Assembly (NCBI RefSeq): GCF_023008405.1
Contig: NZ_CP095376.1
Coordinates: forward strand, 2,752,001-2,816,000
Direction of reading: 5' to 3'
From: Amycolatopsis sp. FBCC-B4732
GTDB taxonomy: Bacteria; Actinomycetota; Actinomycetes; Mycobacteriales; Pseudonocardiaceae
Length of the DNA stretch: 64,000 nt
Positions within the stretch are counted from its first letter, which is position 1; each line of letters starts with the position of its first letter. A model generated the notes under the pieces. That model did no database searches, had not been told where the DNA came from, and worked only from the letters and a program-made list of their open reading frames with translations. A program made the position numbers and the translations under genes. This document shows, piece after piece, positions 16,303 through 24,853 of this stretch.

Positions 16303-16354
16303 GCGCCGCGGACCGCGCCGTGCCGGGCGGGTGGCGATCCGGCAGAGTTGCGGC

Positions 16355-17776
16355 ATGGACGACGACCGGTTCCGCTTGCTGGTGCAGGGGGTGCTCGACT
16401 ACGCGATCTTCATGCTGGACCCGCAGGGGCGGATTTCGAGCTGGAACGTGGGGGCGGAGCGGATCAAGGGCTACCGGGCGGAAGAGATCATCGGACAGCA
16501 CTTTTCGGTGTTCTACCCGCCGGAGGACGTCGCGGCCGGAAAACCGGCCAGGGAGCTGGAGGTCGCGGCCGCGGAGGGGCGGCTGGAGGACGAGGGGTGG
16601 CGGATCCGCGAGGACGGCACCCGGTTCTGGGCGAACGTGGTGATCACGGCGCTGTACGACGATCGGGGTGAATTGAAGGGTTTCGGGAAGGTCACCCGCG
16701 ACGTGTCGGACCGCCGGGCGGCCGAAGTCGCCCTGCGGGAAAGCGAAGAACGGTTCCGCCTGCTCGTGCAGAGCGTGGTCGACTACGCCATCTTCGTGCT
16801 GGACCCGCAGGGCCGGATTTCGAGCTGGAACGCCGGCGCCGAGCGGATCAAGGGCTACCGGGCGGAGGAGATCATCGGGCAGCACTTTTCGGTGTTCTAC
16901 CCCGCCGAAGACGTGGCCGCCGGAAAACCGGCCCGGGAACTGGAACTGGCGGCCGCGGAAGGGCGGCTCGAAGACGAGGGGTGGCGGGTCCGCAAGGACG
17001 GCACCCGGTTCTGGGCCAACGTGGTGATCACCGCGCTGCTGGACGACCGGGGCCGGCTGCAGGGCTTCGGCAAGGTCACCCGCGACATGACCGAGCGCCG
17101 CAACGCCGAGCAGGCCCTGCGGGACCGCGGCCGACTGGTCGGGCACCTCGTGGAGGCCCAGGAGGTGGAGCGGCGCCGGATCGCCTGGGACGTCCACGAC
17201 GAGTCGATCCAGTCCATGGTCGCCGTCGGCATGCGCCTGCAGCTGCTCGCTTCCCGGCTGCCGGAACCGGCCGCGGCCGCCGTCGGCGGGCTCGACGAGT
17301 CCGTGCAGGCCGCCATCGCCAGGCTGCGCGGCCTGGTGTCCCGGCTGCGGCCACCCGAGCTCGACCACCACGGGCTCGTCGAAGCGATCTCGGCCTACGT
17401 CGAGGAGGTCACGGGCCGGTGGGGACTGGCGCACTCGGTGCGCGACGAGCTCACCGACGAGCCGTCCCCGGAAGCGGCGACCACCGCCTACCGGATCTGC
17501 CAGGAAGCGCTATGCAACGTCCACAAACACGCCCGGGCCACCCGGATCGACGTCACGCTGTCCACAGTGGACACCGGAACCCGGTTGCGGATCACCGACG
17601 ACGGGATCGGCGCGGCCGCGGGCGAGGCGGGGGCGGGTCACTTCGGGCTGGTCGAGATGTACGAACGGGCCGAGGCGGCGCACGGCTGGCTTTCGGTGAC
17701 GAGCACGCCCGGACAGGGCACGACCGTGGAGTGCTGGTTGCCGAAGCTGCCCGACGTGACGGGACTCGAACCATGA
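16355..17776 (+). CDS. Double-PAS sensor histidine kinase (NarX/DesK type)
   Basis: A 473-residue cytoplasmic kinase. Two PAS-PAC domains, residues about 5-130 and 133-258, are near copies of each other (both contain YAIF.LDPQGRISSWN and GAERIKGYRAEEIIGQHFSV). They are followed by a HisKA_3 dimerisation helix with the phospho-acceptor histidine in AWDVHDESIQ (His281) and an HATPase_c domain with N box CQEALCNVHKHA and G box ITDDGIGA. No membrane segment is present, so the signal is intracellular; PAS domains of this SxWNxGAExxxGY type often sense redox, oxygen or light cofactors, but no cofactor residue can be proved here. Its stop overlaps the receiver gene by ATGA. Confidence 0.92.
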   Translation: MDDDRFRLLVQGVLDYAIFMLDPQGRISSWNVGAERIKGYRAEEIIGQHFSVFYPPEDVAAGKPARELEVAAAEGRLEDEGWRIREDGTRFWANVVITALYDDRGELKGFGKVTRDVSDRRAAEVALRESEERFRLLVQSVVDYAIFVLDPQGRISSWNAGAERIKGYRAEEIIGQHFSVFYPAEDVAAGKPARELELAAAEGRLEDEGWRVRKDGTRFWANVVITALLDDRGRLQGFGKVTRDMTERRNAEQALRDRGRLVGHLVEAQEVERRRIAWDVHDESIQSMVAVGMRLQLLASRLPEPAAAAVGGLDESVQAAIARLRGLVSRLRPPELDHHGLVEAISAYVEEVTGRWGLAHSVRDELTDEPSPEAATTAYRICQEALCNVHKHARATRIDVTLSTVDTGTRLRITDDGIGAAAGEAGAGHFGLVEMYERAEAAHGWLSVTSTPGQGTTVECWLPKLPDVTGLEP

Positions 17777-18153
17777 CCGAGCTGCGGGTGCTGATCTCCG
17801 ACGACGACGTGATGATCCGCGACGTCCTGAGGGAGGTCCTCGAGGAGGAGCCCGACATCGCCGTGGTGGCGGTGGCGGCCGACGCCGACGAGGCGATCCG
17901 GCTCGCCGAGCGGCACCGGCCCGCGGTCGCCGTCCTCGACGTCCGGATGCCCGGCGGGGGCGGCGCGCGGGCGGCGCGGGAGATCGCCCGGTGCAGCCCG
18001 GGCACGGCGATCCTGGCGTTCTCCGCCTACGCCGACCGGGCTTCGATCGCGGGACTCGCGGCGGCCGGCGTCACGGAGTACCTGGTGAAGGGGGCGCCCA
18101 ACACGGCGATCGTCGAAGCCGTCCGGCGGCTGGGCCGTCCGCCGTCGGCTTGA
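17773..18153 (+). CDS. Stand-alone receiver-domain protein (HTH absent)
   Basis: A 126-residue response regulator consisting only of a CheY-like receiver: acidic pocket SDDDVMIRD, phospho-acceptor Asp in VAVLDVRMPGGGG (about residue 56), Ser in LAFSAYAD and Lys in YLVKGA. Relatives of this sequence normally carry a LuxR HTH, which is missing here although the frame is intact and stops cleanly. It overlaps the kinase gene by ATGA, so it is surely the kinase's direct partner and may act as a phosphate sink or by protein contact. Confidence 0.9.
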   Translation: MTELRVLISDDDVMIRDVLREVLEEEPDIAVVAVAADADEAIRLAERHRPAVAVLDVRMPGGGGARAAREIARCSPGTAILAFSAYADRASIAGLAAAGVTEYLVKGAPNTAIVEAVRRLGRPPSA

Positions 18154-18157
18154 GCGG

Positions 18158-18541
18158 TCACGGCCGGACGTTCGCCGCGACGCTGTCGAAGTCCGTCGGG
18201 AGCAGCGTGAACAACCGCCGCACGGCGCGCGACGGCCCCGCTTCGACGCTGAGGCGCGCGCCGGTCGCGTCGGCGAGCAGCTGAGCCCGCAGCAGGGAGT
18301 TCAGGCCGGCGACGGAGAAGAACGTGACCCTGGAGAGGTCGATGACGACCTCTTCGATCGGCACGTGGACGCGGGACTGGAGGACTTCGTCCAATTTCCG
18401 CGCGGTGCCGAGGTCGACTTCGCCGGACACCTCGACGAAGACGGTGCGCGCGGCGGGGTGGCGCACGCGCACGGACATGTGGCCGCCGACCGTCAACCGG
18501 CCGGCGAGCTCGTGGTCGGCCGAGCGTGGTTCGGGAACCAT
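18158..18541 (-). CDS. STAS-domain anti-sigma factor antagonist
   Basis: A 127-residue protein with one STAS domain: VFVEVSGEVDLGTARKLDEVL, then VVIDLSRVTFFSVAGLNSLL, the site where the phosphorylatable Ser of SpoIIAA/RsbV proteins sits (here FSVAGL). AGGAAAGGG precedes the start on the minus strand; GTG at 18544 is an alternative one codon earlier. It is convergent with the receiver gene, 4 bp apart, and is a likely partner of the ATPase at 15904. Confidence 0.88.
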   Translation of the reverse strand: MVPEPRSADHELAGRLTVGGHMSVRVRHPAARTVFVEVSGEVDLGTARKLDEVLQSRVHVPIEEVVIDLSRVTFFSVAGLNSLLRAQLLADATGARLSVEAGPSRAVRRLFTLLPTDFDSVAANVRP

Positions 18542-18671
18542 CACGGCACACCCTTTCCTCGGGCAGCGGGGGCGAACCGGACGTTCGGGACGGGATGCCA
18601 AAGGCAGCCTGCCGGCCCGGAGCGCGGGAACGTCCGGCAGCGGCTGACGGCTCAACCGTGAACCCCCAGCA

Positions 18672-18687
18672 TAGTGCATCTGCACTA
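18672..18687. promoter_or_regulatory. Perfect inverted repeat TAGTGCA-TC-TGCACTA
   Basis: A 7-2-7 perfect inverted repeat in the 197-230 base region between the STAS gene (minus) and the phosphotransferase gene (plus). Bases 18675-18687 match the motif at 15832-15844 in 12 of 13 positions. Likely an operator or a regulator half-site pair; the binding protein is not known. Confidence 0.45.
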
Positions 18688-18774
18688 GACGGGCCACCAG
18701 GCATAAACCGGTGGACAGCGTGGTCGTCACGCGGTGTGATGGGCCGCGACCGACCGCCGACGTGGGGGAGTGCC

Positions 18775-19710
18775 TTGGTCACGGGTGACCTGTCTTCCGG
18801 GGAAGCCACCATCACGCTGCCGGTCGTCCGGCAGCTGATCGACACGCAGTTCCCGCGGTGGGCGCACCTCCCGCTCGAGCCGGCGCCGTCGCAGGGCGTG
18901 GACAACGCGACCTACCGGCTCGGCCCGGAGCTGTCCGTGCGGCTGCCGCGGTACGCGCGCTGGACCGGGCAGGTGGCGCGGGAACAGGAGTGGCTGCCGA
19001 AGCTGGCGCCGCACCTGCCGCTGCCGGTCCCGGTTCCGCTCGCCGAAGGAAAACCGGGAGCGGGCTACCCGTTCCCGTGGTCGGTCCTGCGCTGGCTGCC
19101 CGGCGACGCGGTCGACCCGGACACCGGCACGGCGGGTGAGCTGGCGGGGTTCTTCGCCGTGCTGCAGCGGATCGACGCCACCGGCGGCCCGCAACCCCAG
19201 TGGAGCAACGGTTTCCGCGGGGTGGCCATGACCGACGAGCGCGACTCGGCGATCGCCCCCGCCCGCCTCGCCCCGCGGATCGAGGCCCTGGCGGGACTGA
19301 TCGACCTCGACGCGGTGGCGGCGGTCTGGGAAGCGGCCCGTGCGGCACCGCCGTGGGCCGGCCCGCCGGTGTGGATCCACGGCGACCCGGCCCCGGGCAA
19401 CCTGCTGGCCCGCGAAGGCCGGGTGAGCGCGGTGATCGACTTCGGCACGCTCGCGGTCGGCGACCCGGCGTGCGACCTGATCGTCGCGTGGTCGGTGCTG
19501 TCCGCGGCGGAACGACGGGAGTTCCGCGCGGAGCTGGACATCGACGACGCCACGTGGGCCCGCGGCCGCGGCTGGGGGCTGACCGCGGTGCTGCCCACCC
19601 GCGCGGAGCTGACCGGCCCCACCGCGGCCCGGGCCCGGCGCCGGCTGGACGAGCTGGTGGCGGATCATCGGATGCCGGCGGTCCGGCATCGCGCGTCCGA
19701 GGTCCGGTGA
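18775..19710 (+). CDS. Aminoglycoside phosphotransferase (APH) family kinase
   Basis: A protein of about 311 residues with the protein-kinase-like APH fold. The N-lobe has QGVDNATYRLGPELSVRLPR with the ATP-binding lysine position replaced by Arg (VRLPR), typical of many actinobacterial members. The catalytic loop is WIHGDPAPGNLL (Brenner motif HxDxxxxN) and the metal loop VIDFGTLAVGDPACDL. The family phosphorylates antibiotics, sugars or amino-acid-like metabolites, so substrate is open. TTG 18775 follows GGGGGAG by 4 bases; ATG 18739 is an in-frame alternative with no ribosome site. Confidence 0.82.
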   Translation: MVTGDLSSGEATITLPVVRQLIDTQFPRWAHLPLEPAPSQGVDNATYRLGPELSVRLPRYARWTGQVAREQEWLPKLAPHLPLPVPVPLAEGKPGAGYPFPWSVLRWLPGDAVDPDTGTAGELAGFFAVLQRIDATGGPQPQWSNGFRGVAMTDERDSAIAPARLAPRIEALAGLIDLDAVAAVWEAARAAPPWAGPPVWIHGDPAPGNLLAREGRVSAVIDFGTLAVGDPACDLIVAWSVLSAAERREFRAELDIDDATWARGRGWGLTAVLPTRAELTGPTAARARRRLDELVADHRMPAVRHRASEVR

Positions 19711-19777
19711 CCACGGCCCGGCTGCCGAACCACCGGCGACGTGCGAGACCAGCCGCGAAGCCACCCAGGGAGGTCGC

Positions 19778-20086
19778 ATGCCCACCACGGTCGTCAACCT
19801 GAAGGGGCACCGGGACGACCCGGAGTACGCCGACGTCGTCTACGTCGGGCGGGCCATGCACCGCGGCGGCTGGCACCTCGAAGGCTCGAAGCTCGCCAGT
19901 CCCTTCCGGCCCGGTCCGGACGGCTCGCGCGAAGACGTCGTCGCCCAGTACCGCGAGCACCTGCTGTCGCGGCCGGATCTGCTCGCCCTGCTGCCCGGGC
20001 TCCGCGGCCGCCGCCTCGGGTGCTGGTGCGTCCCCGAACCGTGTCACGCCCAGGTCATCGCCGAACTCGCGGATCACGGGGGGTAA
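19778..20086 (+). CDS. DUF4326 protein
   Basis: A 102-residue protein with the DUF4326 signature: VVYVGRAMHRGGWHLEGSKLASPF near the start, then Q-Y-R-E-H-L...P-D-L, and the closing LRGRRLGCWCVPEPCHAQVIAEL. The conserved C-W-C...C-H cluster suggests a metal or nucleic-acid contact, but the family has no established role; it appears in phages and bacteria. GGGAGG stands before ATG 19778. It lies 46 bp upstream of the large TPR membrane protein. Confidence 0.85.
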   Translation: MPTTVVNLKGHRDDPEYADVVYVGRAMHRGGWHLEGSKLASPFRPGPDGSREDVVAQYREHLLSRPDLLALLPGLRGRRLGCWCVPEPCHAQVIAELADHGG

Positions 20087-20132
20087 CGAAACGCACCCCC
20101 TCCGCGAGTAACCTGACACGAGGGGGTGATCG

Positions 20133-22700
20133 ATGGTGTCCGCGCGGCGGCACGGGGGCTTCGACGAGGCCGAACTGCCCGAGACCCACCGGATCAGGTG
20201 GTGGCTGGCGGCCGGGGTGGCGGGGCTCGTCGCCGCCGGGTTCGCCGTCGTGCCGTACCTGCCGTTCTTCCAGACCTGGACCTTCGTCCGCGACCCGAAG
20301 GTCGCGAGCGTCATCACCTGGACCGTCCTGCAAACCTCCGTCGTGCTCGTCTCCGTCGTGCTGACGCTGTACTTCGTCGGCAAAGCGCGGCTCGAAGCCG
20401 CCGCCTACCGGGCCAACCAGATCGACATCCGGCTCTTCGCCGACGAACGGCCCGAAGGCAGCCACGACCGCGAGATCGACTCCGCCGTCGAACTGACCGC
20501 CACCTTCAAGCGGTTCCTCAACGATTCGCGCCTCTACACGCCGACCCCGGTGCCGGGCGTCGGCAGTTCGTACGACTTCATCCAGATCGTCGAGCACGCC
20601 GGCGACTCCGCCGACGGCTGGTGGAAGGCCGCGACGAAGCTGATCCGGCTCGCGCAGCCACCCGCCGCGTTCACCGTCAGCGGCACCATCCGGCCGGGCA
20701 ACACGAGCGGCCGCTACCAGCTCATCCTCGAGCTCGTCCGCGTCCCGCGCTTCGCCGCGAGCCCGCTCGTCATCGAGGACGAGAACTGGGCGCGCGTGCT
20801 GCACCGCGCGGCGAACGCCGTGGCCGCGCTGGTCATCCCGCGCAGCGCGTACGTCCGCACGAACATCCACTGGGTCGCCTGGCGGGACGCGAAGATCCCC
20901 TACGAACTCTTCGACGCCTACCAGCGCGCCAACCACTTCATCACCTACCGCCGCTACGACGAAGCCCTCGCCGAGTACTACCGCGCGGTCAGCCTCGATC
21001 CGGCGAACGTCTACATCAGACTCGAGATCGCCGCGCTCCAGGAGCAGCTCGACCTCCACCTCGACGCGCTCGCCACGTACGACGACGTGATCACCGTCTG
21101 CAGCCGGGGTCACCCTACGCTGGCCCGCTGGTGGATCGGCCCCGACTTCGCGCGCCAGCCCCGGCACGACACGCGCGGCCGCGAAGTCGCCCTGCTGATC
21201 GCCCGCTACCGGCACGCGCTCGTGCTCGGGCACGGCGATTCCGTGGCCGGCTCCTGGTGGGTGCGGCGCACCACCGCGGGCGTCCCGGGTGACGCGCGGG
21301 CGCAGCGCCGCACCGAACTGCGGGCCGCGATCGAGCTGCGCTTCCGCCGCTACGTCGACCTCGACGTCCGGACGCAGCGGTACGCGATCCCGCGCGAGAA
21401 GCGGCTGGCGCTGCACCGGCGCGTGCTGCGCGTGCCGGTCGAGGAACTCGTCGTCCAGGAGGCGACCCCGGCGCAGCTGGCCGAGTACAACCAGCGCGCC
21501 GCGGAAATGCGGTCCTACCTGGGCGCGCTCTCGCAGTACGAAATCGAACGGCTCATCGAGGACTACCGCCGGTTCGGCAGGCGCTGGCGCCGCAGCTGGC
21601 AGCAGCTGACCAACCGCGCGCTCGACCTGTCCCTGGTGTGGGCGGTGCTGCGCCGGGCGATGGCGGACATCGAGCCGGTCACCGGCGCCGTCCCCGAACC
21701 GCAGCCCGCCTACCCCGGCAGCCGCGTCCGGCTGGCCGACGTCTGCCCGGACCGGCGCTGGCCGCCGGACCCGCGGGCGCTCGACGCCACCGTCGAGGCC
21801 GCCGGGCCGCGCAGTTCGTGGGAGGAGTGCTACAACGCGGCGAGCGTGTACGCGGTCGCGATGCTCGAAGTCGGCCCCCGCGGCGAACGCGACCTGCGCG
21901 ACCGCGCCCGGAATCCCCGCCTGGAAGGCGAAGCGCGCGACGAAGTGGCCCGGCGCGCGGTGCGCGAGCTCTACCAGGCGGCGACGATCAGCCACAGCGG
22001 GCGGCTCCCGGAGCGCCGTTCGTGGGTGATGGGGGAGGACCCCGACCTCGCGGCGTTGCGCGGGCACGAACTGTTCCGCGTCTTCGAGATGGTCACCTTC
22101 TCCCCGGACCGCGCGGCGCCGCTGCGCCCGCAGCGCGCCCACGTGTGGGAGCAGGTCAGCTACGTCCGGCAGCTGGTCGCCGAGATCGCGGGCTGCCGCG
22201 CGCACTTCTGGCGGACGCGGCCCGAGGAGCCGGCACCGGACAGCCGGACCGTCGACCGCCGGCGCGCCGCGGACCGCGACGCCTGGCGGAAGCTGACCGC
22301 GCTGGCCACCGGGAAGCAGGACTGGTACACGCGCTACCAGGCGATCTGCGCGTTCCGCGAGTGGTCGGCCGAGTCCGGCTACCCCGGGTCGATCTCGGGT
22401 TTCCCGCTCTACAGCGAGGAACGCCTGCACGCCCAGCTGCGCGGCGCGGCGGGCCGGCGCGGGAAGACCGGGCTGGACGCGAACGTCGTCGTCCGCGAAT
22501 ACGTGCGCCTGTGCGACCAGCGCCTCGACCAGCTGGTCGCCGACATCGCCGAACTCGAGCACACTTTGGTCGCGGAGGACGACTACGCCGCGCGCGCCCA
22601 GCTGTGGGCGGCGCTGTGCTCGTGGTTCGACGACGACATCGCCGACGGTTCGTCCGCCGGCGAGCGGCGTGAGCGGTTCCGCAAGCTCGCGCGGCCCTAG
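20133..22700 (+). CDS. Large membrane-anchored TPR protein of unknown function
   Basis: An 855-residue protein. Two transmembrane helices are near the N-terminus (WWLAAGVAGLVAAGFAVVPYLPF about 24-46 and ITWTVLQTSVVLVSVVLTLYFVG about 62-84), leaving a large cytoplasmic part. Residues about 265-315 form TPR-like helices (RYDEALAEYYRAVSLDPANVYIRLEIAALQ...LDALATYDDVI). The remainder is helical, Arg/Glu rich and unlike any family I can name; a cysteine/tryptophan motif WEECYNAASVYAVAML near 560 looks like another TPR-type helix pair. The 3' end overlaps the convergent PaaK-like gene by four bases (CTAG shared by both stops). Its size and anchor suggest a scaffold or signalling platform. Confidence 0.8.
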   Translation: MVSARRHGGFDEAELPETHRIRWWLAAGVAGLVAAGFAVVPYLPFFQTWTFVRDPKVASVITWTVLQTSVVLVSVVLTLYFVGKARLEAAAYRANQIDIRLFADERPEGSHDREIDSAVELTATFKRFLNDSRLYTPTPVPGVGSSYDFIQIVEHAGDSADGWWKAATKLIRLAQPPAAFTVSGTIRPGNTSGRYQLILELVRVPRFAASPLVIEDENWARVLHRAANAVAALVIPRSAYVRTNIHWVAWRDAKIPYELFDAYQRANHFITYRRYDEALAEYYRAVSLDPANVYIRLEIAALQEQLDLHLDALATYDDVITVCSRGHPTLARWWIGPDFARQPRHDTRGREVALLIARYRHALVLGHGDSVAGSWWVRRTTAGVPGDARAQRRTELRAAIELRFRRYVDLDVRTQRYAIPREKRLALHRRVLRVPVEELVVQEATPAQLAEYNQRAAEMRSYLGALSQYEIERLIEDYRRFGRRWRRSWQQLTNRALDLSLVWAVLRRAMADIEPVTGAVPEPQPAYPGSRVRLADVCPDRRWPPDPRALDATVEAAGPRSSWEECYNAASVYAVAMLEVGPRGERDLRDRARNPRLEGEARDEVARRAVRELYQAATISHSGRLPERRSWVMGEDPDLAALRGHELFRVFEMVTFSPDRAAPLRPQRAHVWEQVSYVRQLVAEIAGCRAHFWRTRPEEPAPDSRTVDRRRAADRDAWRKLTALATGKQDWYTRYQAICAFREWSAESGYPGSISGFPLYSEERLHAQLRGAAGRRGKTGLDANVVVREYVRLCDQRLDQLVADIAELEHTLVAEDDYAARAQLWAALCSWFDDDIADGSSAGERRERFRKLARP

Positions 22701-24142
22701 GACGGCCGCGTGTAGCGGTGCTTCACCCCGACCGGGAAGTACTCGGGATCCCCGGCCGGGCGCAGCACGACGTCGGGCAGCTGCCGCTCCGCCGGGACGT
22801 AGTGCGCGAACTCGCTGTTGAGCCGGACCAGTTGCGCGCGCACGGATTCCGCGATCCGGCCCGCGTCGGCACTCGCGCCCGGCGCCGTCTCGACGGTGAT
22901 CCGCAACCGCCGGTCGCGGTCGGCGTCCTCGACCGACTCGATGACGAACTTGCCGGTGACGGTGTCGCTGATGCCCGGCTGCTCCAGGCCGACCGTGACG
23001 TTCTCCGGGTAGACGTTCGCGCCGAAGAACGACACCGTGAACAGCGAGCGGCCGAACACGTAGACGAACGGCAGCTCCGGTCCGGGTGGCGGCGTGAAGC
23101 CGTGGCGGGCGCAGTAGGCGAGCAGCTCGGCGTGCGGCAGGACCCCGCCGTCGTCGGCGATGTGGTAGCGGATCAGCGGGATCCCGCCGTCCGCGCTGAA
23201 CACGAGCGTGCCGTCGTGCACCTCGAAGAACCGGCTCGCCGGGTCGTACTGCACGAGGGTGGGGAGCCGGGCGTCGCCGAAGACGTCGCGGGCGAGGTCC
23301 GGGTGGCCGGCGAAGAACCGGCGGATGGCCACGGACACCGGCGTTTCGGTGCCGAGCACGCCCGCGTCCGCCGTGCCGTAGAGCGAGGCGATGTCGGTGA
23401 CGGGGTCGGCGACGCCGGCGCGCCGGGCGACGAGGTCGCGCCACTGTTCGCTGAACACCTCGCCGGCGAGGACGAGCTTGATCGCGTAGGCGGGCCAGTC
23501 GACGCCTCCGGCCAGGCCGGTGTCGACGACGTCCTTGACGAACGGCGGGTAGCCGAGGAGAACGACCTGCTCGAAGTGCGGCGCGAGCTCGGGGAGCACG
23601 CGCAGGATTTCGGCCTTGTTGTTGCCGGGCGCGACGACGGTGACCGGACAGCCCTTGGCGGCGAGGTGCCGCACGCACGCGGTGGTGAAGAGGCCGCCGA
23701 CCCAGGTCCCGAGCGGGAAGCAGACGACGGCGAGGGTCCTTTTGCGGTCGGCGTGGAAGCCGTCGACGAGCACCTGTTCGAAGCGGCGGGCGACGTGCAG
23801 TTCGTCTTCGAGCGCGCGTGGCCAGATGGTGGGGTGGCCGCTGGAACCGGAGGAGACGGCGATCATGTCGTTGCCGTCGAAGGTCCCGCCGCGGCACAGC
23901 TCGGGCAGCGGGTACTTCCGGTGGTAGCCGGCCTTGTCGACGAGCGGGAGTGTCTTGAAGGCGGCCATCGTCGTGACGGCTTCGGGTGCGATGCCGTGTT
24001 CTTCCAGGAACTTCCGGTACGCGGGCACGGTTTCGGCGGTGCGGCGGAAGAGCTCGAGGACGTGCGGCCCGGCGGCCGGTTGCGGGGGCGCGAAGAAGGT
24101 GTCGAACGCCTGCCGCACGCGGGTCTGCCGACCGAGGTCCAT
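22697..24142 (-). CDS. PaaK-like adenylate-forming ligase
   Basis: A 481-residue member of the phenylacetate-CoA ligase branch of adenylate-forming enzymes. The P-loop reads SSGSSGHPTIWPR (about residue 118), followed by LYGTADAGVLGTE in the position of the acyl-adenylate A5 motif, and FGRSLFTVSFFGANVYPENV as the hinge region. PaaK-type enzymes activate aryl or acyl carboxylates with ATP and usually load CoA or a carrier protein. The C-terminal catalytic Lys region ends KHRYTRPS. It is divergent from the MarR gene at 24182 with 39 bases between, so that regulator probably controls it and responds to its substrate or product. Confidence 0.85.
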   Translation of the reverse strand: MDLGRQTRVRQAFDTFFAPPQPAAGPHVLELFRRTAETVPAYRKFLEEHGIAPEAVTTMAAFKTLPLVDKAGYHRKYPLPELCRGGTFDGNDMIAVSSGSSGHPTIWPRALEDELHVARRFEQVLVDGFHADRKRTLAVVCFPLGTWVGGLFTTACVRHLAAKGCPVTVVAPGNNKAEILRVLPELAPHFEQVVLLGYPPFVKDVVDTGLAGGVDWPAYAIKLVLAGEVFSEQWRDLVARRAGVADPVTDIASLYGTADAGVLGTETPVSVAIRRFFAGHPDLARDVFGDARLPTLVQYDPASRFFEVHDGTLVFSADGGIPLIRYHIADDGGVLPHAELLAYCARHGFTPPPGPELPFVYVFGRSLFTVSFFGANVYPENVTVGLEQPGISDTVTGKFVIESVEDADRDRRLRITVETAPGASADAGRIAESVRAQLVRLNSEFAHYVPAERQLPDVVLRPAGDPEYFPVGVKHRYTRPS

Positions 24143-24181
24143 GATCGGAGCATAGCGGCCGGTGCGTGTCATGATGAGCGC

Positions 24182-24658
24182 GTGAGCACCTCCGCGGAGC
24201 AGCACCCCGCCGGCGCGCCGTTGACCCTCTACCTGGTCAAACGGCTCGAATTGGTGATCAGGGCACTGCTCGACGACGCGCTGCGCCCGCTGGGGCTTAC
24301 GACGCTGCAGTACACGGCGCTGACGGTGCTGCAGGCGAGCGGCCCGCTGTCGTCGGCGCAGCTGGCCCGCCGCTCGTTCTTGCGGCCGCAGACGATGCAC
24401 GAGATGGTGCTGGCGCTGGAGAAGCGCGGGCTGATCGCGCGGACCCCGAAGGCGGGCAACAAGCGCGTCCTGCTGGCCGGCCTGACGGACGCGGGCCAGT
24501 CCCTGCTGGCCGGCTGCGCCCCCGCGGTCGGCGAGGTGGAGCACGCGCTGCTGGCCGACCTCAGCCCCGGGCAGCGTGCGACGTTCCGCGAGGGGCTGCA
24601 GCACGGGGTGACGGCGCTGGGAGCGCTGTCGGACGTCCGTCGCTCTCAGGAAAACTGA
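24182..24658 (+). CDS. MarR-family regulator divergent from PaaK-like gene
   Basis: A 158-residue winged-helix repressor. The recognition helix region is SSAQLARRSFLRPQTMHEMVLALEKRGLIAR and the wing TPKAGNKRVLLAGLTDAG. The N-terminal helix (LYLVKRLELVIRALLDDALRP) and C-terminal helices form the dimer. GTG 24182 lies 39 bases from the start of the divergent ligase gene. MarR proteins in such divergent pairs usually bind the shared spacer and are released by an aromatic carboxylate, which fits the neighbour's chemistry (inference). Confidence 0.88.
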   Translation: MSTSAEQHPAGAPLTLYLVKRLELVIRALLDDALRPLGLTTLQYTALTVLQASGPLSSAQLARRSFLRPQTMHEMVLALEKRGLIARTPKAGNKRVLLAGLTDAGQSLLAGCAPAVGEVEHALLADLSPGQRATFREGLQHGVTALGALSDVRRSQEN

Positions 24659-24853
24659 TTCGGTTCCGGACGCACCTTTTTGTGGCGACCGGACGATCGG
24701 TGAGGACCGAGTGGAGTCTTCACTCAGGCTTGCTGACACTTCCGGATTAGTCCGGACGAGTGGAAGCCATAAGCGGCGCGTAGCACGGGTGTGATGCGGA
24801 ACGTTGAAGGGTACGTCCCATGCCAGCGCATTCGCATCTGGAGGTTCGCCGAC

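Noticed and set aside
20055..23897. Very long minus-strand open frame of more than 1200 codons
   Set aside because: It is antisense to the TPR and PaaK-like genes, Arg/Pro-rich, and arises from high-GC codon bias.
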